Assembly (NCBI GenBank): GCA_964569795.1
Contig: CAZMVB010000004.1
Coordinates: 62,001 to 126,000, forward strand
Length of the DNA: 64,000 bases
Source of the DNA: JAHJDS01 sp964569795
GTDB taxonomy: Bacteria; Desulfobacterota; Desulfarculia; Desulfarculales; JAHJDS01
Direction of reading: 5' to 3'
This document shows, one piece after another, positions 9,161-18,095 of this stretch. Every line of letters begins with the position of its first letter. Positions within the stretch are counted from its first letter, which is position 1. The translations under genes were made by a program, and so were the position numbers. The notes under the pieces are model-generated. The model saw only the letters and a program-made list of their open reading frames with translations, had not been told where the DNA came from and did not search any database.

Positions 9161-10870
9161 ATGGATAACAAGGCGGCCTATCTCGCCAAACCGTGGATCA
9201 AGTTTTACCCGGAGGGCGTCCCGGACCGGGTCGAGGTGCCGGAGGTGCCCATCCCGGTCCTGTTCGATCAGGTGGTCGAGAAGTACGGCACCAAGACGGC
9301 CCTGATCTTCTACGGCAAGAAGATCACCTACCGCGACCTGGGCGACCAGATCGACCGCCTGGCTGCGGCCCTCAGTGACCTGGGGGTCAAGAAGGGCGAC
9401 AAGGTGGCCCTGTTCCTGCTCAACTCGCCCCAGTACGTCATCGCCTACATGGCCGTCCTCAAGAACGGGGCGGTGGTCACCCCGGTCAGCCCGGTCTATA
9501 CCAGCCAGGAGGTCAAGCATCAACTGACCGACAGCGGGGCCAAGACGGTCATTTGCCAGGACGTCCTGCTGGACAAGGTCGAGCAGACCGACGTCGAGCT
9601 CGACAACATAATCCTGACCGGGATCGGCGAGTACCTGCCCAAGCTCAAGAAGATGGCCGCCAAGAGCGCCCTGGCCAAGCACTTCGGCGCCCAGGTCCCC
9701 TCGGAAAAGGAGATCAGGGCCGCCGGCTACCACCTCTTCCAGGACCTGATCAAGAGTCACCAGCCCGCCCCGCCCCGGGTGGAGATCGACCCCAGGACCG
9801 ACCTGGCCGCCCTGCCCTACAGCGGCGGGACCACCGGCCTGCCCAAGGCGGCCATGCTGACCCATTACAACATGATCGCTTGCATGGAGCAGGCCATCGC
9901 CGGGTGGAAGCCGATCATCGATGAGGGCAAGGAGGTGATCACCGCCTTTCTGCCCTTCTTCCACATCTACGGCCAGGTGGTGGTCATGCTCACCGGGCTG
10001 GTGTACGGGTTCACCCTGATCCTGTTCACCACGCCCGACTGGGACGAGATCCTGGCCGCCGTGGAGCGCTACGGGGCCTCGTCGTTCTACGGCGTCCCGA
10101 CCCTGTACGAGTTCCTCAAGGAATACGACAAGACCGACCGGGTCAACTGGAAGCGCCTCAAGCTCATCGTCTGCGGCGCGGACACCCTGCACGACACCAC
10201 GGTCCGGGACTGGGAGCGGCGGACGGGGACGACCATCATGGAGGGCTACGGCATGACCGAGACCTCGGCCGTCAGCCACGCCAATCCCCTGGGGCGCCAG
10301 AAACCCGGCTCCTTCGGGATCCCCATTCCCAACGTCACCGCGGCGATCATCGACCACGACGGCACGGATTTCATGCCCGTGGGCGAGGTCGGCGAGCTGA
10401 TCGTCAGCGGCCCCAACATCATGCAGGGCTACTGGCAGCGGCCCGAGGAGACCAAGGAGTCGCTGATCGAGCTCGAGGGCATGACCTGGCTGCGGACCGG
10501 GGACCTGGTCAGCATGGACGAGGAGGGCTACTTCCACTTCTTCGACCGGAAGCGGGACCTGATCAAGTACAAGGGCTACTCGGTCTTCGCCAAGCACGTC
10601 GAGGAGGTCCTTTACGCCCACCCCCAGGTCAAGGCGGCCGGGGTGGTGGGCGTGCCCGACCCGGCGGTGGGTCAGTTGATCAAGGCCTACGTGGTCCTCC
10701 AGGCCGAGGCCCGGGGCAAGGTCAGCGAGGAGGAGCTGATCAACTACTGCCGGGAAAAGCTGGCCCACTACAAGGTGCCCCAGATCATCGAGTTCCGGGG
10801 AGAGTTGCCCAAGACCGACGTGGGCAAGGTCTCCCGCCGCGAGCTTCGCGAGGAAGCCGAGGAGGACTAG
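9161..10870 (+). CDS. AMP-forming acyl-CoA ligase (ANL superfamily)
   Basis: A 569-residue adenylate-forming enzyme that would activate a carboxylic acid to its CoA thioester. Motifs in order are the P-loop-like YSGGTTGLPKAAMLTH near residue 222, the GYGMTETSA motif near residue 360, and TGDLVSMDEEGYFHFFDRKRDLIKYKGYSV with the hinge near residue 445. The catalytic lysine lies in TDVGKVSRREL near the C-terminus. ATG at 9161 is 10 bases from GGGAGG; the ATG at 9152 is too close to it. The gene sits between permease and ATPase genes of a Liv-type importer, which suggests uptake coupled to CoA activation of the imported acid. The substrate may be aromatic or fatty acid; it cannot be decided here. 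Confidence 0.9.
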   Translation: MDNKAAYLAKPWIKFYPEGVPDRVEVPEVPIPVLFDQVVEKYGTKTALIFYGKKITYRDLGDQIDRLAAALSDLGVKKGDKVALFLLNSPQYVIAYMAVLKNGAVVTPVSPVYTSQEVKHQLTDSGAKTVICQDVLLDKVEQTDVELDNIILTGIGEYLPKLKKMAAKSALAKHFGAQVPSEKEIRAAGYHLFQDLIKSHQPAPPRVEIDPRTDLAALPYSGGTTGLPKAAMLTHYNMIACMEQAIAGWKPIIDEGKEVITAFLPFFHIYGQVVVMLTGLVYGFTLILFTTPDWDEILAAVERYGASSFYGVPTLYEFLKEYDKTDRVNWKRLKLIVCGADTLHDTTVRDWERRTGTTIMEGYGMTETSAVSHANPLGRQKPGSFGIPIPNVTAAIIDHDGTDFMPVGEVGELIVSGPNIMQGYWQRPEETKESLIELEGMTWLRTGDLVSMDEEGYFHFFDRKRDLIKYKGYSVFAKHVEEVLYAHPQVKAAGVVGVPDPAVGQLIKAYVVLQAEARGKVSEEELINYCREKLAHYKVPQIIEFRGELPKTDVGKVSRRELREEAEED

Positions 10871-10871
10871 C

Positions 10872-11639
10872 GTGGCCGCCAGCTTCTTGGAAATCAGCCA
10901 TCTGACCAAGTCCTTCGGCGGCCTGGTGGCCGTCAACGACATCAACTTTGACATGGGCCGTCAGGAGATGATCGGCCTGATCGGTCCCAACGGCGCCGGC
11001 AAATCGACCCTGGTCCGGCTGGTCACCGGCATCCTCCGGCCCGATTCGGGCCGGGTGTCCTTTATGGGGAAGAACATCACTCGCAAGAAGACCTGGGACA
11101 TCGTCAACCTGGGCGTGGCCTGCACCTTCCAGAACATGCGGCCCTTCCGGCGCCTGCCGATCATCGCCAACGTCATGGTCTCCTGCCTGTCTCCCCGGGG
11201 GATGAAGAGCGGCGAGTGGGTCAAGAAGGTCGAACAGAAGGCCATGGACGCCCTGGAATTCGCCGGCATCTCGGACATGGCCCTGGAGCGGGCCTCGACC
11301 CTGTCCCAGGGGGACCTCAAGCGCCTCGAGGTCGCCCGGGCCGTGGCCACCGACCCCGAACTCCTGCTCCTGGACGAGCCCTTCGGGGGCCTGTCCCCGG
11401 CCGAGACCGAGTTGATGGCCAAGTCCATCAAACGGCTGCACAAGGGCGGTCGCTTCGGGCGGCTGCACAGCGAGGGGCCGGCGATGATCATCATCGAGCA
11501 CAAGCTCCAGCAGTTGATGAAGATCGTTGACCGGATCATCGTGCTCAACTTCGGCGAGGTCATCGCCGACGGCCCGCCCGACGAGGTCGTCAAGGACCCC
11601 AACGTCATCGCCGCCTACCTGGGCGAAGGAGAGGACTAG
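10872..11639 (+). CDS. livG: ABC transporter ATPase LivG
   Basis: A 255-residue nucleotide-binding subunit. Walker A GPNGAGKS is near residue 37 and Walker B LLLLDEPFGGLSP near residue 170. The switch histidine in IIIEHKL and the LivG-type C-terminal extension, which contacts the permease, are also present. The signature is LSQGD rather than the usual LSGGQ/LSYGQ, a modest variation. GTG at 10872 is one base after the ligase stop, showing coupling inside the operon. It pairs with LivF, encoded 2 bases downstream. Confidence 0.92.
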   Translation: MAASFLEISHLTKSFGGLVAVNDINFDMGRQEMIGLIGPNGAGKSTLVRLVTGILRPDSGRVSFMGKNITRKKTWDIVNLGVACTFQNMRPFRRLPIIANVMVSCLSPRGMKSGEWVKKVEQKAMDALEFAGISDMALERASTLSQGDLKRLEVARAVATDPELLLLDEPFGGLSPAETELMAKSIKRLHKGGRFGRLHSEGPAMIIIEHKLQQLMKIVDRIIVLNFGEVIADGPPDEVVKDPNVIAAYLGEGED

Positions 11640-11641
11640 CC

Positions 11642-12391
11642 TTGCTGCTCGAGGTCAAGAATCTGTCGGTGGCCTATGACAAGGCCTTGTTGCTCAACGA
11701 CATCTCGATGTCGGTTGGCGAGGGCGAGCTGGTGGCCCTGGTCGGTCCCAACGGGGCCGGCAAATCGACCCTGCTGAGGGCCATCACCGGCCTGGTGGCC
11801 TGGGACCGGGAGATCCTTCGGGGCACGGCCGGGGGCGAGGTGACCATCAAGGGCGAGGTCACCTTCGACGGCCGGCGGATCGAACGGATGCGGGCCCACG
11901 ACATCGTCAAGCTGGGCCTGATCCATTGCCCGGAGCGGCGGCGGCCCTTCCGGGAGATGTCGGTCCTGGACAACCTGAAGGCCGGGGCCTACCTCTCCCG
12001 GGACAAGCACGGCTTCCAGGAGGACCTGGACAAGGTTTACGCCCTGTTCCCGGTGCTCGAGGGCCGGGCCGACCAGATCTCGGGGACCCTGTCGGGCGGC
12101 GAGCAGCAGATGCTGGCCGTGGGCCGGGCCCTGATGTCGAAGCCCAAGCTGCTGATGATCGACGAGCCGTCCACCGGCCTGGCGCCCATCCTGCGGCGCG
12201 AGGTGTTCAACAAGATCGGCGAGATTCGGAACCTGGGCCTGACGGTGCTGCTGGTGGAGCAGGAGGTCAGCACCGTGTTCAAGATGTCCACCCGCAACTA
12301 CGTCCTCTCCTCCGGGGCGATCATCGCCCAGGGCGGGGCCGAGGAACTCCTGGCCGACGAGGTGCTCCGGCGGACCTATCTCGGGATGTGA
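11642..12391 (+). CDS. livF: ABC transporter ATPase LivF
   Basis: The second ATPase of the importer, 249 residues. It has Walker A GPNGAGKS near residue 35, Q-loop region HCPERRRPFREMSV, signature LSGGEQQMLAVGRAL near residue 150, Walker B LLMIDEPSTGLAP and the H-loop replaced by Q in LLVEQEV, which is usual for LivF. About ten extra residues (WDREILRGTAGGEVTIKGEV region) between Walker A and the Q-loop enlarge the domain slightly. TTG at 11642 follows the livG stop by two bases. Last gene of the six-gene transport operon. Confidence 0.92.
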   Translation: MLLEVKNLSVAYDKALLLNDISMSVGEGELVALVGPNGAGKSTLLRAITGLVAWDREILRGTAGGEVTIKGEVTFDGRRIERMRAHDIVKLGLIHCPERRRPFREMSVLDNLKAGAYLSRDKHGFQEDLDKVYALFPVLEGRADQISGTLSGGEQQMLAVGRALMSKPKLLMIDEPSTGLAPILRREVFNKIGEIRNLGLTVLLVEQEVSTVFKMSTRNYVLSSGAIIAQGGAEELLADEVLRRTYLGM

Positions 12392-12424
12392 GCCCTCCCT
12401 TCGGGCGGCACGGCCCCGGCCCGA

Positions 12425-13456
12425 TCAGCCCAGGACCTCCCTGAAGGCCCGCAGGGCGTCGTCGATATCCCGGTCGGAAATCATCAGGTGGGTCACGGCC
12501 CGCATCAGGCCCGGACCGAAGGGCAGCACCCCCACCCCCAGGGCCTTCAGCCGGGAGGACGCCTCGGCCGGTTCCAGGCCGCCCGGGGTCAGTTCGAAGA
12601 CGACGATGTTGGTCTCGACCCGGGCCGGATCGAGCCGCACCCCCTTCATCTCGGCCAGCCCCTCGGCCAGGCGCCGGGCCCGGGCGTGATCCTCGGGCAG
12701 GCGATCCCGATTGTGCTCCAGGGCGTACAGCCCGGCCGCGGCCAGGATCCCCGCCTGGCGCATGCCGCCGCCCAGCCGCTTGCGGATGCGGCGGGCCAGG
12801 TCGATGTTTTCCCGGGATGAGACGACCATCGATCCCACCGGCGCCCCCAGCCCCTTGGACAGACAGAAGCTGACCGTGTCCGGGCCCCGGGCCAGCTCGA
12901 CCGGTCCGTAGCCCGCCGCGGCGCAGGCGTTGAACATCCGGGCCCCGTCCAGGTGCAGGGCCATCCCCCGGGACCGGACCAGATCGATGATCGTCTCGAT
13001 GGTGGCCAGCGGATAGACCGCCCCGCCCCCGAAGTTGTGGGTGTTCTCCAGGGCGACCAGCCGGCTGACCGGCAGGTGGACGTTGTCCAGATGGATCGCC
13101 GCGGCGATGGTCTCCGGGCCGAGCAGTCCCCGCTCGGCCTCGACCAGGTTGAACGGCAGGCCGGACAGGACCGCCGCCGCCCCGCCCTCGGCCCGAAAGA
13201 CGTGGGCCATCCGGTCGCAGATGACCTCGTCCCCGGGCCGGGTCAGCAGGCGGAGGCAGACCTGATTGGCCATGGTCCCGCTGGGCACGAACAGGGCCGC
13301 CTCCCGGCCCAGCAGTGCGGCGGCGGTCTCCTGGAGGCGGTTGACGGTCGGGTCCTCGCCGAAGACGTCGTCGCCCACCTCGGCGGCGGCCATGGCCCGG
13401 CGCATGCCGTCATCGGGTTTGGTCACGGTGTCCGATCTGAGGTCGATTTTGATCAT
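12425..13456 (-). CDS. ltaE: low-specificity L-threonine aldolase
   Basis: A PLP-dependent enzyme that cleaves L-threonine or allo-threonine to glycine and acetaldehyde. The 343 residues include the N-terminal DLRSDTVTKP motif, GDDVFGEDPTVNRLQ near residue 28, VPSGTMANQ, and LENTHNFGGG where the usual reading is NTH-GG. LHLDGARMFNA binds the cofactor, and SFCLSKGLGAPVGS carries the Schiff-base lysine near residue 200. All key residues are present. It is transcribed convergently with livF, 33 bases apart, and divergently from the chemoreceptor gene, so it is a stand-alone gene. Confidence 0.93.
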   Translation of the reverse strand: MIKIDLRSDTVTKPDDGMRRAMAAAEVGDDVFGEDPTVNRLQETAAALLGREAALFVPSGTMANQVCLRLLTRPGDEVICDRMAHVFRAEGGAAAVLSGLPFNLVEAERGLLGPETIAAAIHLDNVHLPVSRLVALENTHNFGGGAVYPLATIETIIDLVRSRGMALHLDGARMFNACAAAGYGPVELARGPDTVSFCLSKGLGAPVGSMVVSSRENIDLARRIRKRLGGGMRQAGILAAAGLYALEHNRDRLPEDHARARRLAEGLAEMKGVRLDPARVETNIVVFELTPGGLEPAEASSRLKALGVGVLPFGPGLMRAVTHLMISDRDIDDALRAFREVLG

Positions 13457-13676
13457 CGTCGCCGTCCTGATTCGGGTGAAGAATGGGTTTCGACTGGGAC
13501 AATTTTAGCACAGTCCGTGCCAGACCGGACTTGCCTGCCGGCCTGATGTGGGCTAATGTGTGGTCCGGGACCAGGATTGTCTGACCCGGGATCCGGAATC
13601 GATTTTCGGCCCGGACGCCACAGGACCCGGCGCGGCGGCGGGACGGCCGCCGGACCGGATACTGAAGGGGGCAGTG

Positions 13677-16109
13677 ATGGGTTGGTATCGGAATCTCAGA
13701 CTAGGTCCCAAGCTGATCGGGCTCTTTTTGATTACCGGCCTGATCCCGATGCTGATTTTGACGGTGCTGGCCTACGGCCAAGGCAGCGCCGCCCTGGAGG
13801 CGGAGGCCTTTGCCAAGCTGCGGGCGGTCCGCCAGATCAAGTCCAAGCAGTTGCTCCAGGTGTTTTCGGGACTCACCTCTCTGGTCCATCTCCTCAAGGA
13901 CGATCTCGGCACCCGCAACGCCTTGAACCTGATCTTGTTTGCCTTCGAGAACGACGGACGAAAGCCCGGGAACTACTGGCGATTGAACGTGGCCCAATAT
14001 AATCGGTCCTTCAAGAACATCAAGGAAAACTTCGGGGTGGACGATCTGGTCATCATCGCGGCCGACGGGACCTTGATTTACTCGGCGACGCACCTGAAGC
14101 TCCTGGGTCGGAACGTGACCCAGGGCCGATTGGCCAAATCGGTCCTGGGCCGGGCCTTTGCTCTGGCCCGGGCCCGGGCCAAGCAGGGCCGGGTGGTGAT
14201 GACCGACTTCGCCCTTTACCCACCGGGAGGCATGCGACCGGCGGCCTTCCTGGCCGGCCCGGTCAAGGACGAGGACGGCAAGTTCAAGGGGGTGGTCGCG
14301 GTTCAGGTCTCGGCCGCCCTGGTCAACTCGGTCATGCTGGAACGGGGGGGCATGGGCCGCACCGGCGAGACCTTCCTGGTCGGGGCGGACCGGACGATGC
14401 GGTCCGACGCCCGACGGCTCCGGGGACGGTACTCGGTGGCCGCCTCCCTGGCCAAACCCGCCACCGGCCGGGTGGACACCGTCGCCGTCCGGCAGGCCCT
14501 CAAGGGCCGGCAGGGGACGACCATCCTGACCAACTACGCCGGCCGGCGCGTCCTGTCGGACTATGCCCCGCTTGACATTGCGGGGATGCGCTGGGCGATC
14601 GTGGCCGACCTGGACACGGCCGAGGCCTTCAGCGCCGTGCGGCGGCTGGGCGTGATCAGTCTGATCGCCGCCATCGTCCTGGCGGCCCTGATCTCGCTCC
14701 TGGCCTTGCTGGTGGCCCGGTCCATCACCCGGCCCCTGGGGGAGCTGGTCGAGGTGTCCGACGCCATCGCCGCCGGGGACCTGTCGCGACAGATCACCTA
14801 TGAGGCCAAGGACGAGCTGGGACACCTGGCCGCCAGTCTGCGGACCATGCTGACCGGGGTCATCGGCGAGGGCCAGTCCATCAAGCGGGGCATCGCCGTG
14901 CCCATGTACACCTGCGACACCAAGGGCGTCATCACCTACGCCAACCAGCCCCTGGCCCAATTCATCACCCGGATGACCGGCCGGCAGCCAGACGAGGTGG
15001 TGGGCCGCATGACGGCCGCCGAGGCCCTGCCCGACGTGGAGGGCAAGCTGGCCCAGGCGATCGACGCCTGCTTGGCCGACGGCCAGATCAGACAACAGGA
15101 ACTGACCTACGACCTCAACGGCCGAAAAATTATCATCCTGTCCACGGTCTCGCCCCTGACCGACCTGGAGGGCAAGATCATCGGGGCCATGGACTTTGGG
15201 GTGAATTTCACCAAGGTCAGAAGTCAGCAGGCCGAGATCGAACACCAGCAGGCCGATCTGCTGGAGGTGGCCCGGGAGGTGACCTCCCTGGCCGAACAAC
15301 TGGCCTCGGCCTCGACCCAGATTTCGGCCTCGACCGACGAGATGTCCTCCAGCACCGAGGAGCAGAGCGCCCAGGCCTCGACCGTGGCCACGACCGTCGA
15401 GCAGATGAGCGCCACCGTCCACCAGGCGGCCCAGAGCGCGGCCCAGGGCGCCGAGGAGGCCCAGGCCGCCGGCCGGCTGGCCCAAGAAGGCGGGACGGTG
15501 GTCAAGGACACCATTTCAGCCATCAGCCGGATCAGCCAGGACGCCGAGGACGTGGTCCGGGCGGTGAAGGACCTGTCGGCCAAGAGCGAGGCCATCGATC
15601 AGGTGGTCGGGGTGATCGAGGACATCGCCGACCAGACCAATCTGCTGGCCCTGAACGCGGCCATCGAGGCGGCCCGGGCCGGCGAGGCGGGCCGGGGTTT
15701 CGCCGTGGTGGCCGACGAGGTCCGGAAGCTGGCCGAGAAAACCATGTCCGCCACCAAGGAGGTGGCCCAGACCATCGAGTCGATCAAGGTCTCGACCGGA
15801 AGCACGGTCCAGCGGGTCGAGGCCACCCAGACCAACGTGTCCCGGGGGGTCGAACTGGCCGGCCAGGCCGGCGAGATGCTCCAGAACATCGTCGGCAACA
15901 CCAACCAGGTGGCCACCGTGGTGACCCAGATCGCCACCGCGGCCGAGGAGCAGACCGCGGCCACCGACGAGATCTCCAAGAACGTCGAGGCCATCGCCGC
16001 CTCGACCCGGGAGTCCCTGGCGGCGATCATGGAGACGGCCCGGGCGGCCGAGGAATTGTCGGCAATGGCCGGCCGGCTGACCGAGACCGTGGCCCGCTTC
16101 CAGAAATAG
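13677..16109 (+). CDS. methyl-accepting chemotaxis protein (Cache, HAMP, PAS)
   Basis: An 810-residue transmembrane chemoreceptor. TM1 lies at about 13-34, followed by a periplasmic double-Cache-like domain to about 320 (VDDLVIIAADGTLIYSA, TGETFLVGADRTMRSDA). TM2 is at about 326-350, HAMP at 350-402, a PAS domain at about 405-510 (YTCDTKGVITYANQPL) and a long signalling coiled coil after 525. The hairpin tip is conserved (IEDIADQTNLLALNAAIEAAR), which contacts CheA and CheW. ATG at 13677 follows a GGGGG site; the frame extends upstream to 13560 without a good site. The ligand is unknown. It could feed the CheA/CheW/CheB set at 27253-31850. The extra cytoplasmic PAS suggests a second input such as redox state. 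Confidence 0.93.
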   Translation: MGWYRNLRLGPKLIGLFLITGLIPMLILTVLAYGQGSAALEAEAFAKLRAVRQIKSKQLLQVFSGLTSLVHLLKDDLGTRNALNLILFAFENDGRKPGNYWRLNVAQYNRSFKNIKENFGVDDLVIIAADGTLIYSATHLKLLGRNVTQGRLAKSVLGRAFALARARAKQGRVVMTDFALYPPGGMRPAAFLAGPVKDEDGKFKGVVAVQVSAALVNSVMLERGGMGRTGETFLVGADRTMRSDARRLRGRYSVAASLAKPATGRVDTVAVRQALKGRQGTTILTNYAGRRVLSDYAPLDIAGMRWAIVADLDTAEAFSAVRRLGVISLIAAIVLAALISLLALLVARSITRPLGELVEVSDAIAAGDLSRQITYEAKDELGHLAASLRTMLTGVIGEGQSIKRGIAVPMYTCDTKGVITYANQPLAQFITRMTGRQPDEVVGRMTAAEALPDVEGKLAQAIDACLADGQIRQQELTYDLNGRKIIILSTVSPLTDLEGKIIGAMDFGVNFTKVRSQQAEIEHQQADLLEVAREVTSLAEQLASASTQISASTDEMSSSTEEQSAQASTVATTVEQMSATVHQAAQSAAQGAEEAQAAGRLAQEGGTVVKDTISAISRISQDAEDVVRAVKDLSAKSEAIDQVVGVIEDIADQTNLLALNAAIEAARAGEAGRGFAVVADEVRKLAEKTMSATKEVAQTIESIKVSTGSTVQRVEATQTNVSRGVELAGQAGEMLQNIVGNTNQVATVVTQIATAAEEQTAATDEISKNVEAIAASTRESLAAIMETARAAEELSAMAGRLTETVARFQK

Positions 16110-16170
16110 CCTCTCCGCGGCGGCCGGTGGTGTATGATGGACCCTGAATAGCCACGGGAGGGAGGTTGTA

Positions 16171-16671
16171 ATGGCCGAAGACAAAACCGTGAGGTCGATC
16201 CAAGCCATGGGCCAGGGGCTGGTGGCGGCCATCCTGGGGGTGTTGGGGATCATCGCCGGCATCTGGGCCCTGGTCACCGGCGAACCCAAGCCGCCCACGC
16301 TCGCGGCGCTCAAGCTGTTTCACGGTCAGATTCAGGCGGCCAACGTCGTGTTCCTGGCGGCCTCGGCGGTGATCGCGGCCGGCGGCCTGTTTCTCCTCCT
16401 GGGACGCCGCGGGGTGGGCTATTGGTTCTGCCTGATCGGTTTCTGGGCCGTGGTGGTCGTGGCCCTGCTGATGTGGCTGACCCCCAGCTTCACCTTCATC
16501 GCCGCCGGCAACATCGTGTCCGTGGCCGTGGCCGGGGGGATGATCTACTGGTTCCGGGGACCACGCCGGAAGAAGAAGCCGGCCGCCGCCGGGGGGCCTG
16601 CCCCGGCCGCCGGGCCGCCCGCGACCGGCCAGACCCCGCCCGCTGAACCGCCTGCGGCCCCCACCGCCTGA
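16171..16671 (+). CDS. hypothetical four-helix membrane protein with Pro/Ala-rich tail
   Basis: I do not recognise this 166-residue protein. It has hydrophobic segments at roughly 18-36, 57-76, 84-102 and 108-126, followed by a basic cluster (RGPRRKKK) and a low-complexity proline/alanine-rich C-terminus. The charge distribution suggests the tail is cytoplasmic. The start ATG has a strong GGAGGGAGG site. It lies 61 bases after the chemoreceptor gene and 64 bases before the next gene, so co-transcription with either is possible. Confidence 0.65.
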   Translation: MAEDKTVRSIQAMGQGLVAAILGVLGIIAGIWALVTGEPKPPTLAALKLFHGQIQAANVVFLAASAVIAAGGLFLLLGRRGVGYWFCLIGFWAVVVVALLMWLTPSFTFIAAGNIVSVAVAGGMIYWFRGPRRKKKPAAAGGPAPAAGPPATGQTPPAEPPAAPTA

Positions 16672-16735
16672 AGGGCCCCGGGCCGCGGCCGAACGATTTC
16701 GGCCGGCCCGGCGAGAAACCGACCGACCGGCGACC

Positions 16736-18094
16736 ATGGGGCGGCTCAAGCGAACGATCATCCTCCTGGGCCTGGGTCTGGTCTATCTGGCCGGCCTGGC
16801 CGGGGCGGCCAGGCTGACGGTCAATTCCGCCTTTGCTGACCTCCATCTCCGGCCCGCCCTGACCTCCCTCCGCCACCCGGGATTCCAAGCCGTCGGCGGC
16901 CGGCTCCGGCTGCGGACCGGCCGGGGGGAACTGATCCTGCCCGCCCGGCCCTGGCCGGCGGTGGCTCGACTCTGGCGGGGGGACCGCCGGGGCCGGGTGA
17001 CAGTCCGGCTGAACGGCCGCCCGGTGGGGATCTGGCCCTCGGGCGGGACCGACCGGCTGCGGCTCATCCTGCCCGCCGGGGTGAACCGGCTCACCTTTGA
17101 ACGAGTCGGACCCGGGTGGCCGCTGGCCCTGACCCGGATCATCGTCTCCAACGTGGTCGGCTACTCCTCGGGCTGGCCAGCGGTCTATCTGACCCCGGGG
17201 CCCGGCCCAACGACCGGACCCCGGGGACGGGGCTGGTGGTGGCTGATCCTGATCGGCGCCGCCGTCTTCGGCCTCCACATGTACGCCGACCGCCATCGTC
17301 CCCTGGGGGCCGGGGCCGGGCTGGGCGTGGCCGGCTGGACCCTGATCCCGCCGGCGGCCGTGGTCTTGCTGGCGGCCGGTCTCCGCCTGGCCGGATACGG
17401 CCTGGTCTGGCCCCTGTCCAGCCTGCTGACGGCCACGGCCGGTCCGACGGCCGTGGGCTGGCTGGTGGCCCTGCGCCGGGGCCCGGTGGCCGGCTGGCTG
17501 GCCGGTCCCGACCGGGAGGGCTGGCCCGGCTGGGGGCCGCGCTGGTGGCGGCGCTACGGCCGGCTGATCGTCGTCCTGTGGGCCCTGGCCGGGGTCCTGG
17601 TGGCGGCCGATTCGGTTCGGGACCTGGTCACCAAGACGGCCGGCCAGGACCTGACGGAGCGCTACCCCGGCCTGGCGGTCAAGGTCCTGCAGCCCTGGCT
17701 GGACCGCCTCCTGACCCCGTCCCAGGCGGTCGCCTTCGTGGCCGCCCCGGGCCGGTCGTTCTTCAAGCCCCAGGTGTCCCTGGCCCAGGTCAGATTCGCC
17801 CTGTCGCCCCGGGTGGTCACCTCGCCCGGCTTCGAGGAGCCCTACTGGGGAGGCGGACCGAACCGGATCATCGTCCTGCGGCCGGGCCGGGAGAAGGTGC
17901 CTGACTTTCTGATGCAAGGTGGGACCTGGCCGGGGGCCCTCCTCGACGTGGTGGACCGGCTCGGTTTCGCCCTTTCCCCCCGGTGGGTGATCCTGGCCGG
18001 GCCCGGCCAGGCGGCGATCGCCGGACTGTGCGGCCGATACGTACTCCGGCCGGTGGTGATCGGTCCCCGGTGGGGCCTGGGAGAGAGGCGGTAG
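16736..18094 (+). CDS. hypothetical membrane protein, partner of the downstream GT-C-like gene
   Basis: A 452-residue protein of unknown function. An N-terminal hydrophobic segment (about 7-25, ending GLAGAA) could be a signal anchor. A soluble stretch to about 155, rich in short beta-like segments, follows (GRVTVRLNGRPVGIWPSGG, then LILPAGVNRLTFERV). This resembles a small carbohydrate-binding-like beta domain, but that is only an impression. Hydrophobic helices occur between about 160 and 300, then a mostly soluble C-terminal part. The next gene starts two bases after its stop, so the two products probably work together in envelope glycan assembly. Very high GC and Gly/Arg/Pro content make motif calls weak. 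Confidence 0.6.
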   Translation: MGRLKRTIILLGLGLVYLAGLAGAARLTVNSAFADLHLRPALTSLRHPGFQAVGGRLRLRTGRGELILPARPWPAVARLWRGDRRGRVTVRLNGRPVGIWPSGGTDRLRLILPAGVNRLTFERVGPGWPLALTRIIVSNVVGYSSGWPAVYLTPGPGPTTGPRGRGWWWLILIGAAVFGLHMYADRHRPLGAGAGLGVAGWTLIPPAAVVLLAAGLRLAGYGLVWPLSSLLTATAGPTAVGWLVALRRGPVAGWLAGPDREGWPGWGPRWWRRYGRLIVVLWALAGVLVAADSVRDLVTKTAGQDLTERYPGLAVKVLQPWLDRLLTPSQAVAFVAAPGRSFFKPQVSLAQVRFALSPRVVTSPGFEEPYWGGGPNRIIVLRPGREKVPDFLMQGGTWPGALLDVVDRLGFALSPRWVILAGPGQAAIAGLCGRYVLRPVVIGPRWGLGERR

Positions 18095-18095
18095 G

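Noticed and set aside
8789..10954. 721-residue minus-strand ORF over livM and the acyl-CoA ligase
   Set aside because: Antisense to two genes with complete catalytic motifs; composition is the usual shadow type.
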